A DNA stretch of 64,000 nucleotides from Bathynomus jamesi (lineage: Eukaryota; Arthropoda; Malacostraca; Isopoda; Cirolanidae). Positions 11,068 to 21,630 of the stretch are shown here, in pieces. The stretch's first letter is position 1; every line of letters begins with the position of its first letter. Both the position numbers and the translations under genes were made by a program. The DNA lies in NCBI GenBank assembly GCA_023014485.1, contig JAJOZX010002350.1:200001-264000 (forward strand), given 5' to 3'. A model generated the notes under the pieces. That model did no database searches. It was not told the origin of the DNA and saw nothing but the letters and a program-made list of their open reading frames with translations.

Positions 11068-13458
11068 CACTAGGCAACAAAGATTTTGTTACAGAAGACC
11101 AAATAGGTGCTCCTAGCTAATTTCGGTATGCTGATTTCAAATCTATAATTAGATTTTTTCTATCACGTCTAGATTTTGTGTAAAATGCAAATCACTTTTA
11201 GTAAAATTTTCTACCACATCCAGATTTTGGTTTTAATCGGCTTAATGCCAGTAATATGAAACTTGCTTTTCAAGGTTAAAGCAATTTTTTTTGCCAACTA
11301 TATACAAATTTTGTACTACGGTGTGTATTTCTTTTTATTTTGCACATCGTAATAATTACTTTCTACGTTTTTTCAGATATTGTATGGTAATTCAAAATGG
11401 CATCAAATAGACGTGCTTGTGTAAATCACCCAGACAACTTCTGCTTTGTCTGTGGACAATATACACCTAAGCCACAACGTAGAAACATAACAACAAAGAT
11501 TAAACTTGCCTACAAGTGTTATTTTGACTGTAAGTTAGGAGACCAACAGAGGGACTGGGCACCACATATTTGCTGTGCACAGTGCAATGCAATGTTAATA
11601 GCTTGGATGAATGGTAAAAGAAAAGCTATGCTGTTCTCAGTCCCCATGGTTTGGCGTGAGCCGAAAAATCACTTCAATGATTGTTATTTTTGTTTGACAA
11701 AGATTGCTGGTTTCACAAAGAAAAACAAATCAAAGATCACGTACCCAAACTGCGAATCAGCAATGAAACCAGTACCACATGATGAAACAAATCCACCACC
11801 AGTTCCACCAGCAACGATAACAGACAGCAGTTCATCTGAAGATTCTGCTAGTGATATAGAAACAGGGAAAGATGGCATATATGTTCCAGATGCAAATATT
11901 TCCCCACATTTGTTAAGTCAAGCGGAGTTAAATGACTTAGTGCGCGATTTGGAATTACCAAAAGAAAAGGCAGAGTTGCTTCGTTCCAGACTTCAAGAAT
12001 GGAATCTTCTCCAACCAAACACCAAAGTTTCCCATTTCCGCCATCGCCATTTGCAGTTTTCATCATTTTACTTACAGGAAGAAAACGTTTGTTTCTGCCA
12101 CGATATCAGTGGTCTGATGCAAGGGATTGGCTGTCGCTATGATCCAAAAGAATGGAGACTGTTCATTGACTCTAGTAAAGCTAGCCTTAAAGCTGTATTA
12201 CTGCACAACGGCAATGAAAAACCTTCAATACCTGTAGCACATGCCACTAGCCTTAATGAGACTTATGAATCGATGAAACTGCTGCTAAGACTCATCAAAT
12301 ATAAGGACCACACATGGAATATTTGTGGCGACCTTAAAGTTGTATCATTACTTCTTGGGTTACAGTTGGGCTACACAAAGCATATGTGCTTTTTGTGTCT
12401 ATGGAACAGCAGAGATGACAAGAACCACTACAAAAAACATGATTGGCCATCTAGAACTGAACATGTTGTTGGTAAATACAATGTGAAACACCCAGCACTT
12501 ATTGACCCTCAGAAAGTACATCTTCCACCACTTCACATTAAACTTGGCCTTATGAAAAATTTCGTGAAGGGTATGGATCATCAAGGTAGTGGTTTCCAAT
12601 ATTTAAAGGATAAATTCAAAGGAATATTGACAGATGCTAAGCTAGAAGCTGGAGTTTTCACTGGACCACAGATCCGCAGTGTCATCCACGACTCATCGTT
12701 TCCATCTAACTTAAATGAGAATGAACTAGGAGCATGGACATCTTTCGTTGAAGTTGTCAAAAATTTTCTTGGAAACCACAAAGCTGAAAACCACCGTAAA
12801 CTCGTAGAAAACATGCTTAAATCTTATGAAATAATGAGATTGCGAATGTCTTTGAAAATTCATTTTTTACATTCTCATCTTGACTTCTTCCCGGCCAACC
12901 TTGGGGCTGTAAGTGACGAGCATGGTGAGCGCTTCCACCAACAGATCTCAGTTATGGAAAACAGATACCAAGGTAATTTCAACCCAAATATGATGGGAGA
13001 TTATTGTTGGTTCCTGCAGAAGGAGAGTTCGTCATCCTACAAGCGACAAAGGAAGAGGTCACACCAAAGTTTCACTTAAGAACAGGAATTTGCCTTTCAG
13101 TAGTAACAACAAAATACTAACGCGCTTTGGGTGGATGGTTGGGCGCAGGGGTGGTAACTCCGCCAGCGGAATTCCGCTGTCTGTCTTAAGTCAGAATAAA
13201 GGAGGAAAGACATCCCTGTTCACTAATTATTATTTAAGTATGCTTAACATAAAACGTGGCACGGAAAAGTAGCTTAGACGGCTTTCGTAATAGAAGCGGG
13301 TGAAAAAAAAAATGAAAAATAGGGGTTTTCGGTTACACAAAATCTGGACATGATAGAGAAATTTTGATATCAGATCTGAAATCAGCATCAGCGCTTTAGT
13401 AGGAATCAGTAGTTCACGTGTCTGTAACAAAAAAAAAGTTGAAATTTGTTGCCTAGTG
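11068..13458 (+). mobile_element. CACTA-like DNA transposon, copy 2
   Basis: Same CACTAGGCAACAAA terminal repeats as copy 1; length 2391 bp, with a deletion of about 126 bp in the leader (near 11308). It begins 31 bp beyond the right terminal repeat of the host mariner. Flanking bases are ATT on the left and TAA on the right, so no clean 3-bp duplication is seen. Near-identity to copy 1 and the intact ORF indicate recent activity. Confidence 0.82.
11397..13079 (+). CDS. CACTA-like transposase, intact 560 aa
   Basis: Single uninterrupted ORF of 560 codons. N-terminal region (about residues 1-115) has repeated Cys pairs (CFVCGQ, CCAQC, CYFC) likely binding zinc and DNA. Residues about 115-165 are Pro/Ser/Asp-rich and look like a linker. 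The C-terminal two thirds is the catalytic part: FIDSSKASLKAV near residue 260, CGDLKVV near 312, a Cys-x2-Cys insert (CFLCLW) just after it and SDEHGERFHQ near 510. CMC transposases are known to have such an insert between the second Asp and the Glu. The protein resembles a large family of unnamed proteins in arthropod genomes. CACTA ends support the superfamily. The exact catalytic residues are inferred. Confidence 0.8.
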   Translation: MASNRRACVNHPDNFCFVCGQYTPKPQRRNITTKIKLAYKCYFDCKLGDQQRDWAPHICCAQCNAMLIAWMNGKRKAMLFSVPMVWREPKNHFNDCYFCLTKIAGFTKKNKSKITYPNCESAMKPVPHDETNPPPVPPATITDSSSSEDSASDIETGKDGIYVPDANISPHLLSQAELNDLVRDLELPKEKAELLRSRLQEWNLLQPNTKVSHFRHRHLQFSSFYLQEENVCFCHDISGLMQGIGCRYDPKEWRLFIDSSKASLKAVLLHNGNEKPSIPVAHATSLNETYESMKLLLRLIKYKDHTWNICGDLKVVSLLLGLQLGYTKHMCFLCLWNSRDDKNHYKKHDWPSRTEHVVGKYNVKHPALIDPQKVHLPPLHIKLGLMKNFVKGMDHQGSGFQYLKDKFKGILTDAKLEAGVFTGPQIRSVIHDSSFPSNLNENELGAWTSFVEVVKNFLGNHKAENHRKLVENMLKSYEIMRLRMSLKIHFLHSHLDFFPANLGAVSDEHGERFHQQISVMENRYQGNFNPNMMGDYCWFLQKESSSSYKRQRKRSHQSFT

Positions 13459-15161
13459 TAATCAACAAATTACTATTTCTTTAGTCATAAATTTAGTGTG
13501 GGCCCAAAGCAGCTGCATCAGCCTAAGGCTGGCACTGGGGCCAAGCCAATACTCGAAGAACAACTATACAACAGTACGTCAAAGCAATGCATACTCTAAT
13601 TATTTATATGAAATTGTGAAATGTAGGGCCTAATCCTAGCCTAAATATTTTCTACCACTACAATGACCCCTTGGTCATCCATTCAGGATCCATACCACTC
13701 TAATATTTCTTGTTCCCTTATTTAATTAAGCATTCTGTTAGTTGTTCTTTCAGTGAGGTTAATTTCTTAGGCCAGAATTTTTGTTTTTTCTGGCCTAGTA
13801 CAATACTTTATTTTCCTATTAATCTCTGGTGTCATTATTTCTTCCATTTCCATATGTTTGATATCCTCACATCCTCCCTTCACTATTCTCAATTTCCATC
13901 TTCATTATGTCAGACCTTACTCTCATGAATACTCTTCCAGAACTGCTTGACTAATTCTAAGGGGTGTTGTAACTTCAGTTTATCCTTTCTAAACCCCCTG
14001 TACAGTTTTGATAGGTTCTCTGCAAATGTCTTTTTCCTTTTCTCCTCATTTATTCTGAAATGTCTCTATGATCTTTTAAATTTTGATGAAACCTCAATAT
14101 ACTTTGTGTTATTTGCCTTAGTTTCTATTCTTTCTCTCTAATATTCCTTTCTGCCTGTGGTAACCTAGTTTCATTATGGATGAAACTTTCAAGAGCTTTT
14201 TCTCAGTTGCTTTATATTCTTTTATGACCGAGTTTAATTACACAAACTTTTCCCATGAGTTGGACAAGTGCCATTAGACTCAAATTTACTCCCAAAGGCA
14301 CATTTCAAGGTTGTTAAAGTTTCTCAGATCACATATGTACTTCCAGTGTGAATGGTCATCCTGGTATCTGATCCAGATACTGTGATAAGTTCTTTTTACT
14401 ACACCTGTTGCTGGTGTTATATTTATTATGTTATGATCCTTTTCTATCTCTGCTCTGTTTTTACCAGTTACTTGGCACACTTACATAAATGATATTTGAT
14501 TTTCTTTCCCTTTCATACTTTGATAATGTCAAACTTCACTGCCCCATTTTCAATCAGTTCTTCTGAGATCACTCTGTCATGAAATATGTTGAGTGTCATT
14601 TCCTCTAGTTGGTTGGGGCTCATGCTATCAGGATTGTTCATTAGCTGCTATGCCACTATTTTTGCAAATCTTCCAGTGTAGTAAACTACATATTCTGTTG
14701 TTTCTCTTTGTATAGTGGTCATCTGTCATGAAGGTTTGGCACCCTCATATTAAGTAGTTGACAATTTGTTTGTCGGTAGAAGGAACAACACTTGTCATTA
14801 TTGGAGACCCCTCACTTTTTTAAATCAAATTGTGTAGCAAGTTTGATCTTGTGCTCCTATTATCATCCTCTATCAAATTTCAATTCCTCTTTTTAGCCAT
14901 TCCAGTGACTTATCTTTGTATGAGATCTATGTACTTATATATGTACTTGTGTATGTACTTATCTTTGTCCATGCAATGCTCATTGATACAAGTTAATCCT
15001 GAGCTCTCTTTTCTAGATGGTTACTGTTCCCCTTAATGCCTCAATTTGTACTTCACCATTTGCTATTGATGCTTTAATATCCTCCAGATAGTTCTTTAAA
15101 TTTTTTTGTTATTCCTGCAACTGCAGTTCTGACAGGTATTATATCTAATGCATGGGGACTA

Positions 15162-15746
15162 GGGTGGATCGATTTTACATTTGTTTCGATTTCCATATTC
15201 TAATAGAGACAAAAACTTGCGCATGCATGAGAAAATAGCCTCTGCAAAATCTTAGCTTAATAGGTAATCATCTTCTGCCCCCGGCAGAGCGATGAAAATC
15301 ATATTTTAGTAGTCAAAAACGTATTTTAAACCCTAGCCTAGAGTCATAAAATTTTGCGTGTGTGTTATTTCATGCCTAAGCAACGATATAAATGCTATGG
15401 AAAATATATAAATGCATTATTTAAGACAAAGAGCCAATCTGAAAATATGTATAATATACATATTTTCAGAACGGCTCTTTGTCTTAAATAATGCATTTAT
15501 ATATTTTTCATAGCATTTATATCGTTGCTTAGGCATGAAATAACACACACGCAAAATTTTATGACTCTAGGCTAGGGTTTAAAATATGTTTTTGACTACT
15601 AAAATATGATTTTCATCGCTCTGCCGGGGGCAGAAGATGATTACCTATTAAGCTAAGATTTTGCAGAGGCTATTTTCTCATGCATGCACAAGTTTTTGTC
15701 TCTATTAGAATATGGAAATCGAAAAAAATGTAAAATCGATCCACCC
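15162..15746. mobile_element. 585-bp foldback element (near-perfect palindrome)
   Basis: Left arm from GGGTGGATCGATTTTACAT at 15162 is repeated in inverted orientation to the right end at 15746. The arms are about 290 bp each, meet near 15453 with essentially no loop, and show only scattered mismatches. TA lies immediately outside at 15160-15161 and 15747-15748. The flanking LINE sequence continues across it (GTCCCTAT on one side, GTCCCCATG on the other, minus strand). It has no coding content. TA duplication suggests mobilisation by a Tc1/mariner-type transposase. Confidence 0.9.
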
Positions 15747-15747
15747 T

Positions 15748-16168
15748 AATAGGGACTCCAGTCATTCTTGATACTGGTTCTTCATACAGGTTGATATTTT
15801 CTCTCTCATTAATTCCATAATTATTTGGAACACTTGCATTTATTACCAAAGGTGTTTTTTTGTTTTTATTGCTGTTTTCTGTGTGTTCCTGTGGGTATGA
15901 TGGTGTCATGGAAAATGGTAATGTCTTAATTTCCAATGACTGCTTGTGGGTTATGATCCCACCTTTTCCCTTTTGGTGACTGGGATCTGGGGCTTTTTGC
16001 ATAGGCACCAATGGATAAGCCTACATATCTTGTTATGTCTGTGTAATATCCATCCTCCACAAGTGTTTGTACACCAACAGTAGGTGCTCCATACTCTCTT
16101 CTTCCTGTTAGCAGAACTGGCATTTATCACCGAGTGAAATGCCAGCCATCTTTTTAAATCCATCTGTG
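15748..16168 (-). pseudogene. LINE C-terminal zinc-knuckle and nuclease-like region
   Basis: Minus strand, shifting frames: ISLGDKCQFC followed by EEESMEHLLL gives a Cys-x2-Cys...His knuckle. Then comes LIHWCLCKK, a stretch NKNKKTPLVINASVPNNYGI and NLYEE. This order (knuckle, basic stretch, then hydrophobic-D/N-x-SVP and K/L-Y-x-D/E) matches the C-terminal region of restriction-like-endonuclease LINEs, where PDxxx and D/E-K residues cut DNA. Here the expected acidic residue reads Asn, so the nuclease would be dead. A stop interrupts right after the first Cys pair. Confidence 0.55.
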
Positions 16169-16170
16169 TA

Positions 16171-16481
16171 TAGGAATACCTCAAAATTCGTCGTTAATCT
16201 TTTACTACCTATACGTAGTTTCGCAATCCATCATCATATTCGCAGATTCTTCATTTTTTGAAAAAATGCAAAAAAAAAAAAGATCTAAATTGATGAAATT
16301 CAACTGTTTACCAATGCAATATATTACATAGTTTGCCGAAAAATGAGTAGAATTTGATTACTTAATCTGTTTAATAACATAATACAGTAAAATGTTCTCT
16401 CATTGAAACATGTTATAATCTACTTCGAATTTCGTCATGTTATTCCGGAACGAATTAACAACGAATTTTGAGGTATTCCTG
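16171..16481. mobile_element. TA-flanked MITE, copy 1
   Basis: Ends TAGGAATACCTCAAAATTCG and, inverted, CAGGAATACCTCAAAATTCG. TA occurs at 16169-16170 and 16482-16483. The same element is at 47562-47882. No coding capacity. It interrupts the minus-strand LINE: the codons for YTDGFKK lie on its left side and those for the preceding residues on its right. Confidence 0.85.
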
Positions 16482-16890
16482 TATAGTGCTTCATCTTAAG
16501 CATCCATCACAATTTACTCTCCATCAAAACCTCAGGTGCCTCTATATAACCACTCAAACAATCTCTCCTTATCAATGTAATCTTTTTCTATTTCTGCTGC
16601 AAATTTGCCTGCTCTGGCCTCAACTGCTCTACTTTTTCATTTTGTTGATCTCCAGTAAACTCTTTCATGCTATTAAAGGTGATTGTCTCTTTGGTACTTA
16701 TGTCACTTTGTGAATATTAGCTGGTGAAAAACATTTTGCTAGTTGGGTGACTGAGAGTTTTGGCTATGATTCTTGTCATGATGTTTGTGCAAGAGGTTCT
16801 TCCATCTGTCTACTGTCACAATCTTCCATATAGCTATCTCCTTACTTTCAGCATGCAGCTTTAAGTCATCCATAAACAAATGGTTTATGG

Positions 16891-17473
16891 TCATAATTGG
16901 ATCTGTCTTCCCTCTGACAGGTTGCAGCCCCTATTGCTTCTTTTCAGAAGTTTGTTTAAGGGGTTCAGGGTGAGGCAATAAAACAGAGGTAACAAACTGT
17001 TACCCTGGAAAATACCTCTTTGGATATGGACATCCCCTAATTTGATTTCACTCTGTTCATGGGTGGCTAGGATTATATTCATTCTCCAATGCTCCATTCT
17101 TCTGCTTAAAAAATGTATTGTCTTATTGTCTGTATTGTATAGCTTCATACATTCTAAAATCCATGAAAGGGGCACACTGTCAAAAGCATTCTGATTTCGC
17201 CATCTTTTCTTACAATCTCCAATTATAGTTTGGTTGATTAGAGGCTTATCCTTGGTTCTGAGGCATCATCTTCTACACCCTTTTTCTTCTTATTCTAGGT
17301 AATTGTTCTCTATAAGATAGCTGTAAATGTGATCTGCTATTATTAGTCAATAATTTGTACATAGTGGGTAAACAACAAATAGGCCTATACTTTTGTGGGA
17401 GGCGAATTTCTTGTGACTTTGGTATTAGAATAGTGTTCCCTGTCACCCATTCTAGGATCACCTTCCTCACCAT
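16891..17473 (-). pseudogene. LINE reverse transcriptase fingers and palm
   Basis: Minus strand. 17473-17273 reads NTILIPKSQ, KYRPICCLPTMYKLLT and IYSYL-like sequence, the RT fingers of this family. A degenerate stretch follows with NQNAFDSVPLSW-like codons. 17175-16891 reads SWILECMKLYNTDNKTIHFL and GIFQGNSLLPLFYCLTLNPL, corresponding to the GIFQGDSLSPLLF block of related elements. The region normally carrying the motif A aspartate is deleted and the YxDD block is not readable, so the copy is dead. Confidence 0.75.
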
Positions 17474-17869
17474 TTATTATTTGTTGAAAGGTCTATTTAT
17501 AATACTTATGTATGGGAGTAGTCTGTTTAATCCAAAAGTTTGGGAGCTGGTCTGTTCCTCAACTTTTGAAGTTGGTAAAGCTTGTCTATTTTGATCCAAG
17601 TGTTTTGCATTATGTCGATGTTTTCTATTTGTTGTTTATCTCTATTGACCTGTCTCACTTCCTCTATCAAATCAGCTGCATTCTTGTGTTGAACTACCTT
17701 GGAAAAGTTGCCTCCAGTAGTTATCCACAACATTTTGGTCTGGCAGTTGCTTTACTTTTATTATGTCTCATATTAGATTTTTATAAAGAGCACTTGGGTT
17801 CTTTGCAAATTAATTATTTTGTTTTTAGCTTTTTATTGAGCTAATACGGTAATTTAATTTATGAACTCT

Positions 17870-17950
17870 AAAATGCTCTCAAAGATGACATTTCCATGCT
17901 GTAGTGTAAGAACAAATATCACATTTAAAAGGTTTTCCTCTTTTCTGGCT
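17870..17950 (-). pseudogene. Isolated C2H2 zinc-finger fragment
   Basis: Minus strand reads RKPFKCDICSYTTAWKCHL and then a stop. This is the same finger type as in the zinc-finger gene at 34.3-35.6 kb, 16 kb away. It is a single half finger lying between two LINE copies. It could be a relic of a duplicated 3' end of the gene; no function is likely. Confidence 0.7.
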
Positions 17951-19241
17951 TATATTCTTTTGACTTTTTTTTTCACATTCTGGGGACCCCAGCCCAGGGT
18001 CAAACCGGATCTGTGTTTATCTGTTAATGATGCTTCCAAGGGCTCTTTTCAAGATAGTGACACTATCCTGAATTGTTTCTAGTTATATTTCTGGGGCTGG
18101 TGGGTTGTTAGGTATCTGTTCTAGATAAGAATTTAAATTCTTTTTGAGCAGCCCAGTTGCTCCCATTATCACGTATTTCCATTTCATATAGCAACCAAGT
18201 TCCTTTTACATCATTTTTTAGATCTAGATATTTGGTTATCTTTCCTCTTTCTACTTGGTTTAGTCCATAATAATTGAGGATGCTTACATCAGTAATCTGT
18301 CGCTTTCTTTTCTGTCCCATAATAATATATCAAGGTTCATGGCTCTTTTTTGGATATATCTTCCTGTAGGAATGATTTTGTCATTTTATTAAATGACCAA
18401 CACTTTCCACCTCATCATGACAGAATCTACACCTATCATTATTACTGAGTCCAGCCATTTTTTTTAAATGTATTTGTTAGGAGTGCAAGATATTGGGCAC
18501 CCAGTATTAGCTGTTCTCCATCATACAGCAGAACTCCTCTCCTTATCCATTCTAATAATCCTTCTTTGGGATCATCCATAAATGATGTCACACAAAATTT
18601 TGAATTTTTAGACCCCTCCCCCCCTTTCCTCCATGTCACGGTCACGAACTATATGTAAAATTGTAAAAAAAACATGGTAAAATAACATTTATTTAAAAAT
18701 TCATTCAAATAGTTGCTTTTTTTATTAATATCCAGGAATGCAAGCAGCTAGATGTATGAGAATTTACATTTTTCAGCTGAATAATATTACACTTGTCAAC
18801 AAAAAGAATCCTATCAATATTTTAGTTTTTGCATTAAATTTTTCAAAATGTCAACATAACGCAAAAAAAAATTTGTGATATCACAAAAATTTTAGACCCC
18901 CTCCCTTCTGTCATAAAAGGTCACAAAATTACAGACCCTCCTCCCCTAAAAGCGTGCCATCATTTATGGATGCCCCCTTTATTCATGTAGTCCTTCTGAA
19001 GTTCTTGATAGTATTTTCCACCCCTTTGGTGTTGGTTCCCATTCTTCTGCATGTTTGGCTTGTTCTAGGACAAATATTTTTGCAACTTTTCCTAGCAATT
19101 AACGTGGCTGGCACTCTTTCAGTGTCTATTTCTTCTGTCATACTGTTCCCTGCAAAGTGCTAGGCCAGTTAGGTTATAGAAGATTGTTGAGTTATGGGCC
19201 TTGTACACGATCCAACCTGTCGTACGACATATTCGTCAGCC

Positions 19242-19751
19242 ATGTCGGATGACCTGTCTGAAGAGAATTTAGACGCTCATACCAAAACTTTTGTTCTCAG
19301 CAGTCTGTGTTCGTATTTGACAAGGATGTCGCTAAATCAGGAGCAAGTGATTGCAATTGGCATAGCAGTTGCGCTAAAAATGAAGAAAAAAAGGAAAAGA
19401 TCTAAATGGGTAAAAGAGTGGCTGTTAAAAAGAGAGAACATTTCCCACATAAAGTTAGTTGACGAATTAAGATGTGAGCCAGAGGATTGGCGTAATTACA
19501 TGAGAATGGATGAAGCAGCTTATTTAGAACTGTTACAGTTTGTGACTCCCATGATTAGTCATAAAGACACTACTATGAGAAAGGCAATTACTCCTCATGA
19601 ATGGTTGAGCGTAACTTTGCAATTTCTAGCAACTGGTCGGTCTCCATAAGATTTAAAATTCTCAGCTGGCATAGCCGCATGTACTTTATCACAAATTATA
19701 CCTGAAACGTGTGAAGCTATTTACAGAGCCCTCAAAAAGGATTATTTAAAG
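19242..19751 (+). pseudogene. Harbinger transposase, exon 1
   Basis: N-terminal exon of the DDE_Tnp_4-type transposase, beginning MSDDLSEENLD (an in-frame region extends 48 bases upstream inside the TIR area). It contains KRSKWVKEWLLKR, EDWRNYMRMDEAAYLELL and LQFLATGRS, all typical of the region ahead of the catalytic core. A TAA at 19647 (after GRSP) interrupts it; reading continues in frame through FSAGIA to DYLK. The exon ends at 19751 before a GC donor (AAG|GCAAGT). Splicing to 20387 yields LKFPTSEDEW in frame, the expected family sequence. Confidence 0.8.
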
Positions 19752-19891
19752 GCAAGTATGTTATATTTTCTGAGTTTCTTAGTATGTTATATTATGTAAT
19801 ATTTCTTACAAGTACACTAGGCATGTACACAATAGTGTAATAACACAATAGTGTATACACTAACATTATAGTATAACATTATAGTATAACA

Positions 19892-20305
19892 TTATAAAGG
19901 TTGAAAGTTTGTAAAATACTGTGTTAGCTGCTCATCGCTACCAGAGGTACCACTGGTATTTGACGATTGTGGTAATGATGTTGTAAATGGTGCTTGAAAA
20001 GTACAAGAGTCAGACGTAATTCTGGAAGTAATGGTTAAATTTCCAATCTCTGCTTCGAAGAGGACATCGTTTATTAACTTTCGAGCCACTGTTGCATCCA
20101 GCGAACGAAGGCTGTCCAGTCTCTGTGCAACATATCTTCCGAATGCTTCATGCACGCTATGGGCACCCATTGAAGATTGGAGGCTTTGGGCCACCAAATC
20201 TAAAACCTGATCTGATTTCGGTGTTTTTCTTGTCCGTTTCACTGCTGGTATAGGTGGACAACTGGAAGTACTTTCATCGTTGTCAAGCGTTTCACTCTCT
20301 TGTAT
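19892..20305 (-). CDS. Harbinger MADF/Myb-like partner protein, exon 2
   Basis: Minus strand after the acceptor CTTATTTCAG (20306 onwards). It contains an acidic stretch (IQESETLDNDES), a basic block (AVKRTRKTPKSD) that could act as a nuclear signal, then YVAQRLDSLRSLDATVARK and NDVLFEAEIGNL. This is the C-terminal helical region (BESS-like position) that ends MADF-type partner proteins. Stop at 19892. The whole exon lies within the intron of the transposase gene on the other strand, so the two mRNAs would not overlap in their mature exons. Confidence 0.78.
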   Translation of the reverse strand: MQESETLDNDESTSSCPPIPAVKRTRKTPKSDQVLDLVAQSLQSSMGAHSVHEAFGRYVAQRLDSLRSLDATVARKLINDVLFEAEIGNLTITSRITSDSCTFQAPFTTSLPQSSNTSGTSGSDEQLTQYFTNFQPL

Positions 20306-20321
20306 CTGAAATAAGAAAGGA

Positions 20322-20322
<1 letters not shown>

Positions 20323-20368
<46 letters not shown>

Positions 20369-20369
20369 C
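20323..20369. repeat. (AT)n microsatellite inside the Harbinger introns
   Basis: Two AT runs separated by a TT step, lying between the two facing acceptor sites at about 20308 and 20386. Confidence 0.95.
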
Positions 20370-20386
20370 ACACTGTTTATTTTCAG

Positions 20387-21193
20387 TTTCCTACATCAGA
20401 AGATGAGTGGAAAACTATTGGAAAACAATTTGAGAACAGGTGGAACTTTCCAAATTGCCTTGGCGCTGTTGATGGGAAGCATGTGCAAATTATAGCGCCA
20501 CCGCATTCCGGGTCATATTATTGGAACTACAAAGGCTACAACAGCCTAGTACTAATGGCAGTCGCTAATGCAAACTACGAAATTATTATGGCCGATGTAG
20601 GAACTAATGGGCGTGTATCAGATGGAGGAGTCATGGAAAACACACAATTTAGCCGGCGACTTGCACAAGGCAAACTTAGTATTCCGTGTGCTGCACCCCC
20701 AACTACGTCCGATCGTACTTTACCATATGTCTTTGTAAGAGATGAGGCATTTGCATTACACCCTGATTTCATGAAGCCTTATCCTCAAAAAGATCTAACT
20801 TGCGATTGACGCGTATTTAATTACAGACTCTCCAGAGCACGAAGGATCATTGAAAATGTGTTTGGCATTATGGCTTCAAGGTTTAGGATTTTTCACACAG
20901 CTATAAATCTAAAAGTGGAAAGCATTGAAAAAGTTGTCTTGGCATGTGTTATATTACACAATTATTTACGTACTAAATGCCAGTCAACACTTTCTCCTGA
21001 TGAGTGTTTCGATAGGGAAGACAAAGGAAGTAAAACAGAGCCAGGCCTAGCATCTACTCCCAATTCTTTGACAGGTTTACAAAAAGGGCAGAGCTCAAGA
21101 AATTACTCGCAAATTGCTAAGGACGCAAGAGTTAAATTCACGGAATATTTTATAAATGAAGGTGCCGTAGCATGGCAAAACGCTTCCCTGTAA
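20387..21193 (+). pseudogene. Harbinger transposase, exon 2 (catalytic core)
   Basis: Follows a TTTTCAG acceptor. NCLGAVDGKHVQI holds the first Asp, MADVGTNGRVSDGGV the second, and NYRLSRARRIIENVFG the catalytic Glu. This is the DDE pattern of PIF/Harbinger nucleases. VLACVILHNYLR is the usual C-terminal helix. One in-frame TGA at 20807 (before RVFNYRLS) interrupts the core; the frame otherwise stays open to the stop at 21191-21193. Two point nonsense codons in the whole transposase and no frameshift suggest a fairly young copy. Confidence 0.87.
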
Positions 21194-21229
21194 ACACATA
21201 AAAATAGGTACATAATCATTTAAACTCAC

Positions 21230-21630
21230 CTCTTCATCGCCAATGCAGTTGCTTAAATTAGATGCATCCAACGTTGACGCACCCTCTCTTGCAACATCTT
21301 GGTCCTTGATGAACAACATCTCATTATAGTACCATAATGAGGCCGTGTATAAATCTTCAACTGAATTTCCGGACTTCTTCGAGTTTTCACATTTTTTATA
21401 TTCCCTTCGAAATGCACTACGTAGATTTTTTTTTTTAGCACGTCATCACAGGTACATTCTGTATCTAATTCCTTTAGCTTTTCTAGTAAAGCCAATATGG
21501 CTTTATTTCTTGCCTCTCTATTAGAATACTCTTTGGATTTAACTTTCCATAGCGCAGGATTGTCTCTGTATATGTGAATAAAGTCTAAAAGAACTGTTCT
21601 TTCTTTTTCTTTCATATTCATATCGCACAT
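21230..21630 (-). pseudogene. Harbinger MADF/Myb-like partner protein, exon 1
   Basis: Minus strand from Met at 21630: LLDFIHIYRDNPALWKVKSKEYSNRE, a MADF/Myb-SANT-like DNA-binding domain as found in the second protein of PIF/Harbinger elements. That protein is known to help the transposase enter the nucleus and bind ends. A run of 11 A (minus strand) at about 21426-21436 causes a one-base shift; the neighbouring frame continues LRSAFRREYKK and SLWYYNEMLFI as expected. The exon ends at 21230 with GAAGAG|GTGAGT. Joining to 20305 keeps frame (GDEE then IQESET). The homopolymer shift may be a real slip or a sequencing error. Confidence 0.8.

Larger units (their letters stand above)
13490..17860 (-). 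mobile_element. LINE with restriction-like C-terminal domain, downstream copy
   Basis: Degraded minus-strand non-LTR element read from high to low coordinates. Pieces are an N-terminal/linker part near 17733-17520, RT fingers at 17473-17273, palm at 17175-16891, a zinc-knuckle plus nuclease-like tail at 16184-15750 continuing at 15150-15060, and a further block with YYTGRFAKIVA near 14700-14500. A MITE (16171-16481) and a foldback (15162-15746) interrupt it. Frameshifts are everywhere. The same family fills 18.1-28.6 kb. Clade is not certain; domain order suggests an R2/R4-type (restriction-like endonuclease) LINE. Confidence 0.65.
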
